Part shown: in pieces, positions 9,621 to 18,652 of the stretch
Position numbering within the stretch: the stretch's first letter is position 1
How the letters are laid out: every line of letters begins with the position of its first letter
Origin: Hyphomonas sp.
GTDB lineage: Bacteria > Pseudomonadota > Alphaproteobacteria > Caulobacterales > Hyphomonadaceae
Assembly: GCF_016125515.1 (NCBI RefSeq)
Contig: NZ_WGLO01000017.1
Location: forward strand, 1-60,935
Direction of reading: 5' to 3'
Length of the DNA stretch: 60,935 bases
Notes under the pieces: model-generated
Database searches by the model: none
What the model was told of the DNA's origin: nothing
Seen by the model: the letters and a program-made list of their open reading frames with translations, nothing else
Program-made: the position numbers and the translations under genes

Positions 9621-10246
9621 TGAACGACGCACGTTTGGTCCACTTAGTAGACGACGACGAGGCTATCCGGCATTCGGCAAGCTTCATGCTGCGCCATGCG
9701 GGCTTTCGCGTGAAGACCTATACCGACGGGGTCGCTTTCCTCGAAGCCGTCGGGGAGGCCGAGCGTGGCTGCATCCTGCTGGACGTGCAGATGCCCGGCA
9801 TGGACGGTCTTGAGGTGCAGGAAGTCCTGAACCAACGCGGCGTGGCGATGCCGGTCATCGTGCTGACCGGGCATGGCGATGTGGCGGTGGCTGTCCGTGC
9901 GATGAAAGCCGGCGCGACCGATTTCGTCGAAAAACCTTATGCCAAACAGACCCTTGTGGATGCTCTGACCCGCGCGTTCGAACGCATGGAGGCGCGCCGC
10001 AAGGAAGAGGTCCTCGCCGAGGAAGCGCGCGGACTGATTGAGCGGCTCACGGCACGCGAGCGCGATGTGCTGCTGGGGCTCGTGGAAGGGCATACCAACA
10101 AGGTGATTGCCGAATCGCTGGATATCTCGCCGCGCACGGTCGAGATCCACCGCGCAAACCTGATGGAAAAGATGGACGCCGCGAACCTGTCCACCGTGCT
10201 GCGCATCGCATTTGCAGCAGGTTACGGTCTTTCGGCAACGCCCTAG
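9620..10246 (+). CDS. fixJ: Two-component response regulator FixJ
   Basis: This 208-residue FixJ/NarL-type regulator has an N-terminal receiver domain with acidic residues 11-13, phospho-acceptor Asp55 in LLDVQMPGMDG, Thr83 and Lys105. A C-terminal LuxR-type helix-turn-helix (LTARERDVLLGLVEGHTNKVIAESLDISPRTVEIHR, from about residue 143) follows. Partner of the adjacent FixL: low oxygen would lead to phosphorylation and transcription activation, most plausibly of ccoNOQP across the divergent region. The ATG at 9620 shares one base with the fixL stop; a TTG three bases earlier is less likely. Confidence 0.92.
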   Translation: MNDARLVHLVDDDEAIRHSASFMLRHAGFRVKTYTDGVAFLEAVGEAERGCILLDVQMPGMDGLEVQEVLNQRGVAMPVIVLTGHGDVAVAVRAMKAGATDFVEKPYAKQTLVDALTRAFERMEARRKEEVLAEEARGLIERLTARERDVLLGLVEGHTNKVIAESLDISPRTVEIHRANLMEKMDAANLSTVLRIAFAAGYGLSATP

Positions 10247-10259
10247 GAACTCTACCTAG
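10243..10259. promoter_or_regulatory. CTAGG-N7-CCTAG dyad before the lone receiver gene
   Basis: The dyad overlaps the fixJ stop codon and lies about 60 bp before the receiver-domain gene at 10318. It resembles the dyad at 8082-8099 upstream of ccoN. Binding of FixJ is inference only. Confidence 0.28.
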
Positions 10260-10317
10260 AGATTCGATGGGGCAAATCGCCCTAGATGGCGCATCGATGT
10301 AAATTCGGCGCATCCAT

Positions 10318-10701
10318 ATGGCTTTACCTGCTTCTGTTGAACCCATTCGTCGTGTTGCCGTCGTTGACGACAGCGAGGCCGTGCGTCTGTCGCTGCGGCT
10401 ATTGCTTGGGCGGCGCGGATTTCTGGTCGATACCTATGCCAGTGCGTCGGACCTGTTCGCGGGTATGGTGGACGTCGACTATGATTGCTTCGTGATCGAC
10501 TTCAAACTGGACGATCTCGATGGCTTCGGAGTGCTCGCGCAGATCAGAGGCAGCGGCTACGAGTCGCCGGCCATCCTGATTTCGGGTTGGGATTCGGGCA
10601 CGCTCGACGCAAGGTCGCTGAAAGCCGGGTTCGTGGCTTTCGTGCGCAAGCCGATGCTGGAGACCTCCCTCGCCGACGTGCTGGACAGAATCCTCGGCTG
10701 A
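10318..10701 (+). CDS. Single-domain response regulator (receiver only)
   Basis: This 127-residue CheY-like receiver with no output domain has Asp17/Asp18, phospho-acceptor Asp61 in VIDFKLDDLDGFG, Ser89 and Lys111, so all residues for phosphotransfer are present. It lies 71 bp after fixJ on the same strand. A stand-alone receiver next to FixLJ could accept phosphate from FixL and damp FixJ activity, similar in effect to FixT, or relay to another kinase. Function is inferred from position only. It converges on dnaE2, the two ends being 9 bp apart. Confidence 0.85.
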   Translation: MALPASVEPIRRVAVVDDSEAVRLSLRLLLGRRGFLVDTYASASDLFAGMVDVDYDCFVIDFKLDDLDGFGVLAQIRGSGYESPAILISGWDSGTLDARSLKAGFVAFVRKPMLETSLADVLDRILG

Positions 10702-10710
10702 CATCCCTGC

Positions 10711-13700
10711 TCAGTGAAAATCCCGGCTCTTGGGAATGACGCGCACATTGCGGGGATGACGGGCGCCGTCGCGTCTGGCACCCGGCGCCGTGCGCTCGCC
10801 GACCGGATGCGCCACCTCATCGGACCGCGCCAACACGCCCTTCATGGCATCGCGTATCGAGTCTTCTGACAATAGCTGCAGGTCGTCCGTACAGTCGGTC
10901 AGCTGTTCGGCGACGATATGGGTCACATTGTCGGCCGTCTGGACCCTCCCTTTGACGTGCAGGATGCGCGCACCCATGACGACGGGGCGGAAACGCTCCA
11001 TCACCCGCGGCCAGACGACGAGGTTTGCAATCCCGGTTTCGTCCTCAAGGGTTATGAATACAACACCGCTGGCCGACCCGGGCCGCTGGCGCACCAGTAC
11101 CAACCCCGCTGTCTCCACGCGCCTTCCACTGGGCAGGGCCACCGCCTCCGCGGTGGGAAGGATCCGGCGTGCCCCGTATCCCTCACGGAGAAAGCTCATC
11201 GGGTGGCCCTTCAGGGACAGGCGCGCGGTCTGGTAATCCTGGATCACCTGTTCTGAAGGTGGCATCAGCGGCAGCCGCGTTCCGGCTTCCTCGCCCTGTT
11301 CGGAAACGCCGGTGGCCGCAAACAAGGGCAGGGACTGGTGCACCACTTCGCCGCGCACCTGCCACAGCGCCTCGCGGCGCGACAGGCCCATGGATCCGAA
11401 GGCATCGGCCGTGGCCAGACGCTCCAGCGGTGCGCGGTGGAGGCCAGTGCGCTGACGCAGGTCTTCCGTCGAGGTGTAGCCCGGCCCCCGGGCCGCCATC
11501 AGTGTTTCCATCTCGCTCTCGCGCAGACCGTCCAGCTGGCGGAATCCAAGCCGCACCGCGCAGAGACCATCGCCCTTGTCCACCGGCTCCAGCGTATTGT
11601 CCCAGTCGGAGTAGTTCACATCGACCGGGCGAACCTCCACCCCATGCTCACATGCGTCGCGCACGATCTGCGCCGGCGCATAAAACCCCATGGGCTGGCT
11701 GTTCAGCAGCGCGGCGCAAAACACATCCGGATGGTGGCACTTCAGCCATGAGGAAACATAGACCAGCAGAGCAAACGAAGCGGCATGGCTTTCCGGAAAG
11801 CCATACTCGCCGAAGCCTTTCACCTGATCGAAGCACCGCTTGGCGAATAGCGGATCATATCCGCGTGCCATCATCCGCGAGACCATCATCTCCTCATAGT
11901 TCTGGATCGTGCCGACCCTCCGGAACGTCGCCATCGCCCGGCGCAGTCCGTTGGCTTCTTCCGGCGTGAACTTGGCGGCGTCGATCGAGATCTGCATGGC
12001 CTGCTCCTGGAACAGCGGCACGCCCAGCGTGCGCTGCAGGATGCGCGAAAGCTCATCGGCTGGGCCATGGATCGGCGAGGGGCTGGGGAAGTTGACCGGC
12101 TCCAGCTTCTTCCGGCGGCGGAGATAAGGGTGCACCATGTCGCCCTGGATCGGCCCGGGGCGCACGATGGCGACTTCGATCACGAGGTCATAAAAGGTGC
12201 GCGGCCTGAGGCGCGGTAGCATGTTCATCTGCGCCCGGCTCTCCACCTGGAACACACCCAGGCTGTCGCCTTCGCACAGCATGTCATAGGTGGCGGTGTC
12301 ATCCGGCGGGATGGTGGCGAGGTCAAAGCGAAGGCCCTTGTGCAGTTCGAGAAAATCGAAAGCCTTCCGGATACAGGTCAGCATGCCGAGTGCCAGGACA
12401 TCGACCTTCAGGATGCCCAACGCGTTGATATCGTCCTTGTCCCACTCGATGAAGGTGCGCGCCTCCATCGCCGCATTGCCGATAGGCACGGTCTCGATCA
12501 GCGGGCCGCGCGTCAGTACGAAACCGCCGACATGCTGCGACAGATGGCGGGGAAAGCCGATCAGCTGCTGTGTCAGCTGGATGGCACGCCGGATCAGCAT
12601 ATTGGCCGGATCCAGGCCCGCGCCCGCGATCTGCGCCGCCGAGATGCCGCTACCCCAGCTTCCCCAGACCGAACCTGCCAGTGCGCCTGAAATGTCCTCG
12701 CTGAGCCCCAGCGCCTTGCACACCTCGCGCACGGCGGAACGTGGGCGGTAACAGATGACCGTTGCCGTCAGCGCCGCGCGGTGGCGCCCATACCGTTCGT
12801 ACACATACTGGATGACTTCCTCGCGCCGCTCATGCTCGAAATCGACATCGATGTCTGGCGGTTCCTTGCGCTCGCGCGAAAGGAAACGTTCGAACAGCAG
12901 GCTCGTCTCCGCCGGGTCGACACTGGTGACCCCGAGACAGAAACAGACTGCCGAATTCGCCGCAGAGCCGCGCCCCTGGCAGAGGATGCGCTGAGCCCGT
13001 GCCCACGCGACTATGTCATGCACTGTCAGGAAGTAGGGCGCGTAGGAGAGCTCCTCGATCAGCTGAAGTTCCTTGCGTACCTGGATCGCGACACTCTCGG
13101 GAATACCCTGGGGATAGCGCCAGCGCGCGCCTTTCCAAGTGAGGGATTCAAGATGCAGCTGCGGGGTGGTGCCGGGCGGCACAGGCTCGTCCGGATATTC
13201 ATAGGCAAGCTCATCGAGACTGAACTTGCACCGTTCGGCAATCTCCAGCGTCCGCGCCAACGCCGGCTCAAACCCCTTGAACAGGCGCGCCATCTCCTTC
13301 GCGTCCTTGAGGTGGCGCTCGGCATTTGCCTCAAGCCGGAAGCCAGCCGTGTCGATGGCGCAATGCTCGCGGATACAGGTCAGCACATCCTGCAGCGGGC
13401 GGCGCTCCGGCTGATGATAGAGCACGTCATTGACAGCGATCAGCGGCGCGCCGTGCCGCGCGGCCAACTCGGCCAGTCGCGCAAGGCGCTCACGGTTGCG
13501 TCCGGCATAACTGTAGCGTGCGGCCAGATAAGTCCGCCCCGCCGCCGCCTCGGCGATGTGCGATAGTTGCGCCTCGAAAGCGGCCTCCGGCCGGTCCGGC
13601 GGCAGTACGATGAGGATCATCCCCTCGGCCGCGCGGAGGATGTCCCCCAGTTCCAGATGGCACGCGCCTTTCTCCGCCTTCAACTTGCCCTCCGACAGGA

Positions 13701-13974
13701 GGCGCGACAGGCGGCCATAAGCGGCGCGGTCCATCGGGTAGGCGAGCAGTTCCGGCCCATCTACCGGCACCAGCCGCGCGCCGACCAGCAGCTTCAGCCC
13801 AACCTCCTTTGCGGCGAGGTGCGCGCGCACAACGCCTGCCAGCGTGTTGCGGTCCGCCACGCCGATCGCCTGCAGTCCAAGCCCGGCGGCGTGTTTCACC
13901 AGTTCCTCCGGATGGCTTGCGCCTCGCAGGAAGGAGAAGTTCGTCGTCACGGCGAGTTCTGCATACCCGTTCAT
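10711..13974 (-). CDS. dnaE2: Error-prone DNA polymerase DnaE2 (ImuC)
   Basis: This 1087-residue C-family polymerase performs translesion synthesis with ImuA and ImuB after DNA damage. The N-terminal PHP domain begins ELAVTTNFSFLRGASHPEEL, the catalytic palm includes KEPPDIDVDFEHERREEV (about residue 380), and QGRGSAANSAVCF, FPESHAASFALLVY and a C-terminal OB-fold follow. I chose the ATG at 13974, which overlaps the imuB stop as ATGA, over an in-frame start 24 bases upstream inside imuB. It is the last gene of the LexA-controlled imuA-imuB-dnaE2 operon. Confidence 0.96.
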   Translation of the reverse strand: MNGYAELAVTTNFSFLRGASHPEELVKHAAGLGLQAIGVADRNTLAGVVRAHLAAKEVGLKLLVGARLVPVDGPELLAYPMDRAAYGRLSRLLSEGKLKAEKGACHLELGDILRAAEGMILIVLPPDRPEAAFEAQLSHIAEAAAGRTYLAARYSYAGRNRERLARLAELAARHGAPLIAVNDVLYHQPERRPLQDVLTCIREHCAIDTAGFRLEANAERHLKDAKEMARLFKGFEPALARTLEIAERCKFSLDELAYEYPDEPVPPGTTPQLHLESLTWKGARWRYPQGIPESVAIQVRKELQLIEELSYAPYFLTVHDIVAWARAQRILCQGRGSAANSAVCFCLGVTSVDPAETSLLFERFLSRERKEPPDIDVDFEHERREEVIQYVYERYGRHRAALTATVICYRPRSAVREVCKALGLSEDISGALAGSVWGSWGSGISAAQIAGAGLDPANMLIRRAIQLTQQLIGFPRHLSQHVGGFVLTRGPLIETVPIGNAAMEARTFIEWDKDDINALGILKVDVLALGMLTCIRKAFDFLELHKGLRFDLATIPPDDTATYDMLCEGDSLGVFQVESRAQMNMLPRLRPRTFYDLVIEVAIVRPGPIQGDMVHPYLRRRKKLEPVNFPSPSPIHGPADELSRILQRTLGVPLFQEQAMQISIDAAKFTPEEANGLRRAMATFRRVGTIQNYEEMMVSRMMARGYDPLFAKRCFDQVKGFGEYGFPESHAASFALLVYVSSWLKCHHPDVFCAALLNSQPMGFYAPAQIVRDACEHGVEVRPVDVNYSDWDNTLEPVDKGDGLCAVRLGFRQLDGLRESEMETLMAARGPGYTSTEDLRQRTGLHRAPLERLATADAFGSMGLSRREALWQVRGEVVHQSLPLFAATGVSEQGEEAGTRLPLMPPSEQVIQDYQTARLSLKGHPMSFLREGYGARRILPTAEAVALPSGRRVETAGLVLVRQRPGSASGVVFITLEDETGIANLVVWPRVMERFRPVVMGARILHVKGRVQTADNVTHIVAEQLTDCTDDLQLLSEDSIRDAMKGVLARSDEVAHPVGERTAPGARRDGARHPRNVRVIPKSRDFH

Positions 13975-15572
13975 CCGAACAGTCCCTGTACGAACCATTC
14001 CGGCATTTGCCCGCGCCCGTCATCATAGAGGCCTTCGCGGAATACCCAGTAGCGCCGGCCTTCCGCATCCTCGATCCGGTAATAGTCCCGCGTGCGGGGC
14101 AGTGGGGCGGGTTTCGCGTCCGTATCGGGCAGGTGCGTCCACCATTCCGGCGAAATCCGCTCCGGTCCGTCCGAACGCACGACCCGCCGCATCACACGCC
14201 GCCAGATGAAGCTGAGAGGCGGTCCGTCCGGCACCTGTGCGATCACGTCCACGCGCTCCGGCCAGTCCAGCATGCGCACCGGGCGCGGTGCCTCACCGGC
14301 CGGCATTGCGGGTGCAGCTGGGGCCAGTTCACCCGTAAAGGGCATGCGCCGCTCGGCTTTGTCAGGGGCGTACCGGGCCTCACAGCGGATCAGGCTCACG
14401 GTCCCGTCGCCCAGTCTCGCATTGATCCGGTCTGCCAGCGCCGACAGCGCAATCTCATCCATTGCCGAGCCGGCGAGGTCGCCCGAAAGGGGCCGGCTGC
14501 CCACGTCCATCGGCCCCGTCCGCCGGGCCTCCAGCAGCAGCAGGTCGACACCGAAACCCGGATTGATCGTTCCGATCTTTTCCCGGAACAGCCGCAGGAT
14601 ATGCTCCGGCGTACGCACAGGCCGCGCGGCCTGGGCGGAAGCCTCGGAGACCTGCCCATCCGAATGGAACGCGCTGAACACGAAATGCCGCGCGCCGACG
14701 CCCTTGTCCGACAGGTCTGCGCAGAGCGCCTGTGTCAGTTGCTGCAAGCCTGCCTCAAGGCCAGCGCCTTGTGTGAGCGGTTCGGGGCAGGGCTGGCGCG
14801 CTTGATATTCCGGCGGCGGACAAAGCGGCACCATCGGCTCAGCCCGCAGGCCCAGGGCCTGGTCGAGCCTCAGGCAGACCGCATCCGCCGCGCGCCGCGA
14901 CTGGAACCGCCGGGCCAGTGCCTTCCGGTCGATCCCGTAGAGCTGGCCGATCCGCGTGAGGCCGAACCGGCGCAGCAGTGTGGCCGCCTCCGGCGACAGG
15001 CGCAGCGCCTGTGTGGGCAGGTCTTCCAGCCCCGCGCGCTCGGCTCCCGGCGGCAGGATCTGCGGCGCCCCCTCTGCGGCCGCGTAGCGGGCCAGCGCCT
15101 GCGCCGCACCAGGCGTACTGGCCAGCGCGATCCGGTGGCCATAGCCCGTCCGGGTCAGGCGCTCTGCCAGCCGCGCGGCCATCGCCGTCTCGCCGCCGAA
15201 CAGGTGATCGCAGCCGGTTGTCTCCAGCAATACCCCATCGAGCCCGTCGACAGCGACGATCGGGGAGAAGCCGGTCATCCACCGGGCCAGCACGCTCAGC
15301 GCGCGGGCGTCCTCCTCGCGGTCGATCTCCTCGGCGATCAGGTTCGGCAGGCAGACTCGCGCATCGCTGAAGCGCATGCCCGCATGGATGCCTGCCGCGC
15401 CTGCCGACGTGTTCGCGGCAGCCACCGTCAGCCCATGGGCGAGCTTCTCATGCAGGACAAAAGGCGGCGGTTTAGCTGGCCTTGCGGCGGGCAATGGCTT
15501 CCCGCGCCACCGGACACGGCGCAGCCGGTCCAGCGGCCAGTCCGGAAACCACACCGAGAGATAGCGTTTCAT
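13971..15572 (-). CDS. imuB: Y-family polymerase-like mutagenesis protein ImuB
   Basis: This 533-residue protein is related to Y-family DNA polymerases (MKRYLSVWFPDWPLDRL at the N-terminus; VDGLDGVLLETTGCDHLFGGE; helix-hairpin-helix segment near LRRFGLTRIGQLYGI). It is thought to lack polymerase activity and to act as the adaptor linking DnaE2 to the beta clamp and ImuA. Two adjacent ATG codons (15572 and 15575) are possible; the second gives the usual N-terminus. The start lies about 100 bp inside imuA in another frame, and the stop overlaps dnaE2 by 4 bp. Confidence 0.94.
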   Translation of the reverse strand: MKRYLSVWFPDWPLDRLRRVRWRGKPLPAARPAKPPPFVLHEKLAHGLTVAAANTSAGAAGIHAGMRFSDARVCLPNLIAEEIDREEDARALSVLARWMTGFSPIVAVDGLDGVLLETTGCDHLFGGETAMAARLAERLTRTGYGHRIALASTPGAAQALARYAAAEGAPQILPPGAERAGLEDLPTQALRLSPEAATLLRRFGLTRIGQLYGIDRKALARRFQSRRAADAVCLRLDQALGLRAEPMVPLCPPPEYQARQPCPEPLTQGAGLEAGLQQLTQALCADLSDKGVGARHFVFSAFHSDGQVSEASAQAARPVRTPEHILRLFREKIGTINPGFGVDLLLLEARRTGPMDVGSRPLSGDLAGSAMDEIALSALADRINARLGDGTVSLIRCEARYAPDKAERRMPFTGELAPAAPAMPAGEAPRPVRMLDWPERVDVIAQVPDGPPLSFIWRRVMRRVVRSDGPERISPEWWTHLPDTDAKPAPLPRTRDYYRIEDAEGRRYWVFREGLYDDGRGQMPEWFVQGLFG

Positions 15573-16206
15573 CATTCCACTCGAGATCAAAGACGGTGCC
15601 GGCCGCGTTCGGCGCTGTGCGGCAACGTTCCAGAACGGCCCGCCAGCGGGGGTGTCCGGGGGCGTGCGGGTCGTACCGGTTCGGGGCAGAGGGGCGGGGG
15701 CTGATCCGCCAGCGCGTGGCAGCGGCTGTTGCGCCTTCGCAGGTCGGCGGCATCAGTAGCACGACCGGTACTCCATGACGCCCGGAGGCCAACGTCAGGC
15801 GCCGCGTTGCCGTGAAGTCTGCGGCCTCGATCTCGGCCACGACAAGGCTCACCGCTCCGGAGACCACCGCCTCCTCAACGGCCCACAGCGCATCCGGCAG
15901 CGTCCGCGCGGTCAGGCTGAGGCGAGGGGGCGGCGCGCCGCCGGTCACCTGGCGCAGCGCGGCCTCCGGCACCAGTCCAAGGTCGCCGGCGAATTTCGTC
16001 TGGGTGATCCACAGCCAGGCGCCTGCCTGCGCTGGCCGGGCCGCCGTCAGAACGAAGCCGGTCATCGCGGCCCGGTCGCCATAGGCGGCCTCCGCCACCT
16101 CATGCAGGCCGCGCGTGCCCAGCCCGAAGGGAAAGCCCACCGCCGCTACCGGCGGGGCCGAAACGGCCCTCAACAGACCCTTCGACTTGAGTGTGGCAAT
16201 GTCCAT
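15472..16206 (-). CDS. imuA: SOS mutagenesis protein ImuA (RecA-like)
   Basis: A 244-residue ImuA protein, a shortened RecA-like protein that works with ImuB and DnaE2 in damage-induced mutagenesis. Segments typical of the family are GFPFGLGTRGLHEVAE near residue 23 and the DALWAVEEAV region. It is the first gene of the operon and sits directly behind a LexA box. The reading frame runs about 100 bp into imuB (C-terminal AREAIARRKAS), an unusually long overlap. With the box ending 3 bases from the ATG there is no room for a normal ribosome site, so a leaderless transcript or a later start is possible. Confidence 0.9.
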   Translation of the reverse strand: MDIATLKSKGLLRAVSAPPVAAVGFPFGLGTRGLHEVAEAAYGDRAAMTGFVLTAARPAQAGAWLWITQTKFAGDLGLVPEAALRQVTGGAPPPRLSLTARTLPDALWAVEEAVVSGAVSLVVAEIEAADFTATRRLTLASGRHGVPVVLLMPPTCEGATAAATRWRISPRPSAPNRYDPHAPGHPRWRAVLERCRTAPNAAGTVFDLEWNDETLSLGVVSGLAAGPAAPCPVAREAIARRKAS

Positions 16207-16208
16207 AT

Positions 16209-16223
16209 GTTCTTATTTTGTTC
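16209..16223 (-). promoter_or_regulatory. LexA (SOS) box of the imuA operon
   Basis: GTTC-TTATTTT-GTTC is a perfect match to the alphaproteobacterial LexA consensus GTTC-N7-GTTC. It lies three bases before the imuA start codon. LexA bound here would block transcription of imuA-imuB-dnaE2 until DNA damage. Confidence 0.9.
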
Positions 16224-16391
16224 TTTTGGGTTTGAGTCAATCCCTTGCCCCGCCCGCAAGTCCGGCAGCGGGCTGGTTTGTGTCCGCCTGCGGCGCCACG
16301 TCTCGCCATGGCGCCATGTTCACGCTAGAGGCTGGCCCTACATCCAGGTCACTGGATCAACCCCGGCTCCGCCCGGATACCGAGGACCGCC

Positions 16392-17612
16392 ATGGCACAC
16401 ACGCAGTTCAAAGGTTTCGCCGGCATCCTCCTGAGGGGCGATGTCTATGGCGATCCTGACGATCCGCTGGTGTTGCTGGTGCATGGCGGTGGCCAGACCC
16501 GCGACATCTGGAAGGAAACGGCCTCCGCCCTCGCGCGTGCCGGACGCCAGGTGATCGCGCTGGACCTGCGCGGCCACGGCGAAAGCGAATGGCCCGACGA
16601 CGGCCGATATGATTTCAGCGCCTATGTCGAAGACCTGCGCGCTGTGCTGGCCCAGCTGCCCTCCCGGCCCGTGATCGTGGGTGCGTCCTTGGGCGGATGG
16701 GTCGCCGCAGCCGCTGTAGGCGAGGAAGGGGCGCATCTCGCATCCGGCCTCGTGCTTGCCGATGCGCCGCCGGATCTCGACCTCACCAATATCCGCGCGG
16801 CCGCCGGCGTGCTGCGCGCCGCCTCCGAAACCGCCAAAGGCGCCTGGGATCCCCGCATGCTGGAACGCTTCCAGCTCGAAGACGCCCTGGCCCGGTTCAA
16901 GGCGGCGGCCCCCAACATCCAGATGCCGGTCCTGTTCGTGCGCGGCGCGCTCAGCGACATCACCGATCCGGTTTCGGCCAGCCGCATCGTCGAACAAATT
17001 CCGGGTGCGGAATATGCCGAGATCGGCGATGCCGGGCATGTGGTTGCTGCAGACCGCGCTGACCTGTTCAGCGCGACGCTGTTGGCCTTCATGGAGCGGC
17101 GTGTGCCGCGCTTCGTGCCGGAATACCGTTCAGGATCAGATGCGCGCACCCTGCGCGAGGCGCTCGGCTGCTTCGCCACCGGCGTCACTGTTGTGACGGC
17201 TTTCGAAAAGGACGGCGAACCGGTGGGCCTGACGGCCAATTCTTTCACATCGGTTTCTCTTGATCCACCTTTGTTGCTCGTCTGCGTGGCCAAGACATCC
17301 AACAGCCTGAAGGCCCTTGAGGCAGCCGAACACTTCGCGGTCAATGTGCTCCATATCGGCCAGCAACCCGCCTCGCGCCTGTTCTCAAAGCCGGGCGAGG
17401 AACGTTTCCAGCAAACGCCATGGAAACGCGGCCGGCATGATGCGCCGCTGCTGTCCAACGCGCTCGCCAACTTCGAATGCCGGCGCCACCAGATACATGA
17501 CGGGGGCGATCACATCATCCTCGTCGGCGAAGTCCTGCGCGCCAATTTCGACCCACGCCGTGATCCGTTGCTCTACTTCCGGGGCAAGTATCGCCGGCTG
17601 CACTTCTCGTGA
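16392..17612 (+). CDS. Alpha/beta hydrolase fused to flavin reductase domain
   Basis: This 406-residue protein joins two domains. Residues about 1-235 are an alpha/beta hydrolase (LLVHGGGQTRDIW oxyanion region, nucleophile in GASLGG, Asp in ALSDITDP, His in GDAGHVV). Residues about 250-406 are a flavin reductase-like split-barrel (LREALGCFATGVTVVTAFEKDGEPVGLTANSFTSVSLDPPLLLVCV), as in small components of two-component monooxygenases. No stop or frameshift separates them. The pairing suggests NAD(P)H:flavin reduction coupled to ester or ring-product hydrolysis, but no monooxygenase partner lies beside it. Substrates are unknown. Confidence 0.88.
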   Translation: MAHTQFKGFAGILLRGDVYGDPDDPLVLLVHGGGQTRDIWKETASALARAGRQVIALDLRGHGESEWPDDGRYDFSAYVEDLRAVLAQLPSRPVIVGASLGGWVAAAAVGEEGAHLASGLVLADAPPDLDLTNIRAAAGVLRAASETAKGAWDPRMLERFQLEDALARFKAAAPNIQMPVLFVRGALSDITDPVSASRIVEQIPGAEYAEIGDAGHVVAADRADLFSATLLAFMERRVPRFVPEYRSGSDARTLREALGCFATGVTVVTAFEKDGEPVGLTANSFTSVSLDPPLLLVCVAKTSNSLKALEAAEHFAVNVLHIGQQPASRLFSKPGEERFQQTPWKRGRHDAPLLSNALANFECRRHQIHDGGDHIILVGEVLRANFDPRRDPLLYFRGKYRRLHFS

Positions 17613-17622
17613 TTCAACCCGC

Positions 17623-18489
17623 CTAAAGGAAGGCCTTCAGGTCCGCGACAAAACGGTCAAACTGGTCATGGTGCAGCCAGTGTCCTGCGTTGTCGTAGAC
17701 GCGCACCTGTGCATTTCTGAAGTGGGTGATGCGGCCATCCTTTTCAGGGTTCGAGGCCCAGCTGTTCTTGCCATACAGCAGCAGTGTCGGGCAGGTGATT
17801 TCCTGCCACAACGCTTCAACATCCTCGTTCGCCATGTCGTAGGGCGCCATGACGCGGAAATGGTTATCGAACTTCCAGGAATAGGTGCCGTCCTCATTCT
17901 GGCTGATGCCGTGGATCGTCAGGTGACGCGCCTGGGCATCATTCAGGTAGCCGTTCTCTTCCTTCATGCGCTGATAAGCTTCTTCCAGCGTCGCATATTT
18001 CCTGGGATTGCGCCCCGCCGCTGCCCGCTTCGCATCGATCCACTCGCGCATGCGCTGGCCGATGGGAACGCTCAGGCGCTGCTGCAGCATCTTGGGTGAC
18101 GGTCCGAGCCCTTCGATGGCGACAACCTTGCGCACGTTTTCCGGATAAATTCCGGAATAGCGCAGCGAGATGTTCCCGCCATAGGAATGCGCCACGATCG
18201 TCACGGGGGAGAGATTTTTCTGGTGGATCAGCTGCGCCAGGTCATAGACGCAGGACCTTAGCGTGTAGTCGCCATCGGCCGACCAGCTGCTGTCGCCGTG
18301 TCCTCGCAAATCCGGCGCGATCACATGCCAGTTATGGCGCAGCTCATCGGCGACCCAGTCCCAACTGCGGCAATGATCGCGCCCGCCATGCAGCAGGATC
18401 AGCGGTGGCGCATCGGCATTACCCCAATCGACATAATGAAGGCGCAGGCGCTGCGAGAAATAGCTGTGGGAAGTGGGACCAGTAATCAT
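17623..18489 (-). CDS. Alpha/beta hydrolase family protein
   Basis: This 288-residue alpha/beta hydrolase begins MITGPTSHSYFSQRLRLHYVDWG at the ATG at 18489; longer reading frames run into the divergent gene. It has the oxyanion motif LLHGGRDHCRSW, nucleophile serine in AHSYGGN, and a C-terminal catalytic histidine in DNAGHWLHHDQ. The segment WVADELRHNWHVIAPDLRGHGDS is typical of esterase/epoxide-hydrolase-like members. It is convergent with the fusion hydrolase (10-bp gap) and divergent from the alkylsulfatase. The substrate is not predictable. Confidence 0.88.
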   Translation of the reverse strand: MITGPTSHSYFSQRLRLHYVDWGNADAPPLILLHGGRDHCRSWDWVADELRHNWHVIAPDLRGHGDSSWSADGDYTLRSCVYDLAQLIHQKNLSPVTIVAHSYGGNISLRYSGIYPENVRKVVAIEGLGPSPKMLQQRLSVPIGQRMREWIDAKRAAAGRNPRKYATLEEAYQRMKEENGYLNDAQARHLTIHGISQNEDGTYSWKFDNHFRVMAPYDMANEDVEALWQEITCPTLLLYGKNSWASNPEKDGRITHFRNAQVRVYDNAGHWLHHDQFDRFVADLKAFL

Positions 18490-18652
18490 CGCTCCAGTTA
18501 GCCCCAGCCGTGCAGCAGCGTCCAGCCTTGGCGTTGACTGCTGCCGTTGGGGCAGGGCATCCCCCCGGTTGCGCCATTCCGGAGGCGCGATAGTCTGCGC
18601 GCACAGAGCGCGGGCGGATGAGTCTCGCGAAACATGTTCCTGGGAGACGTCC

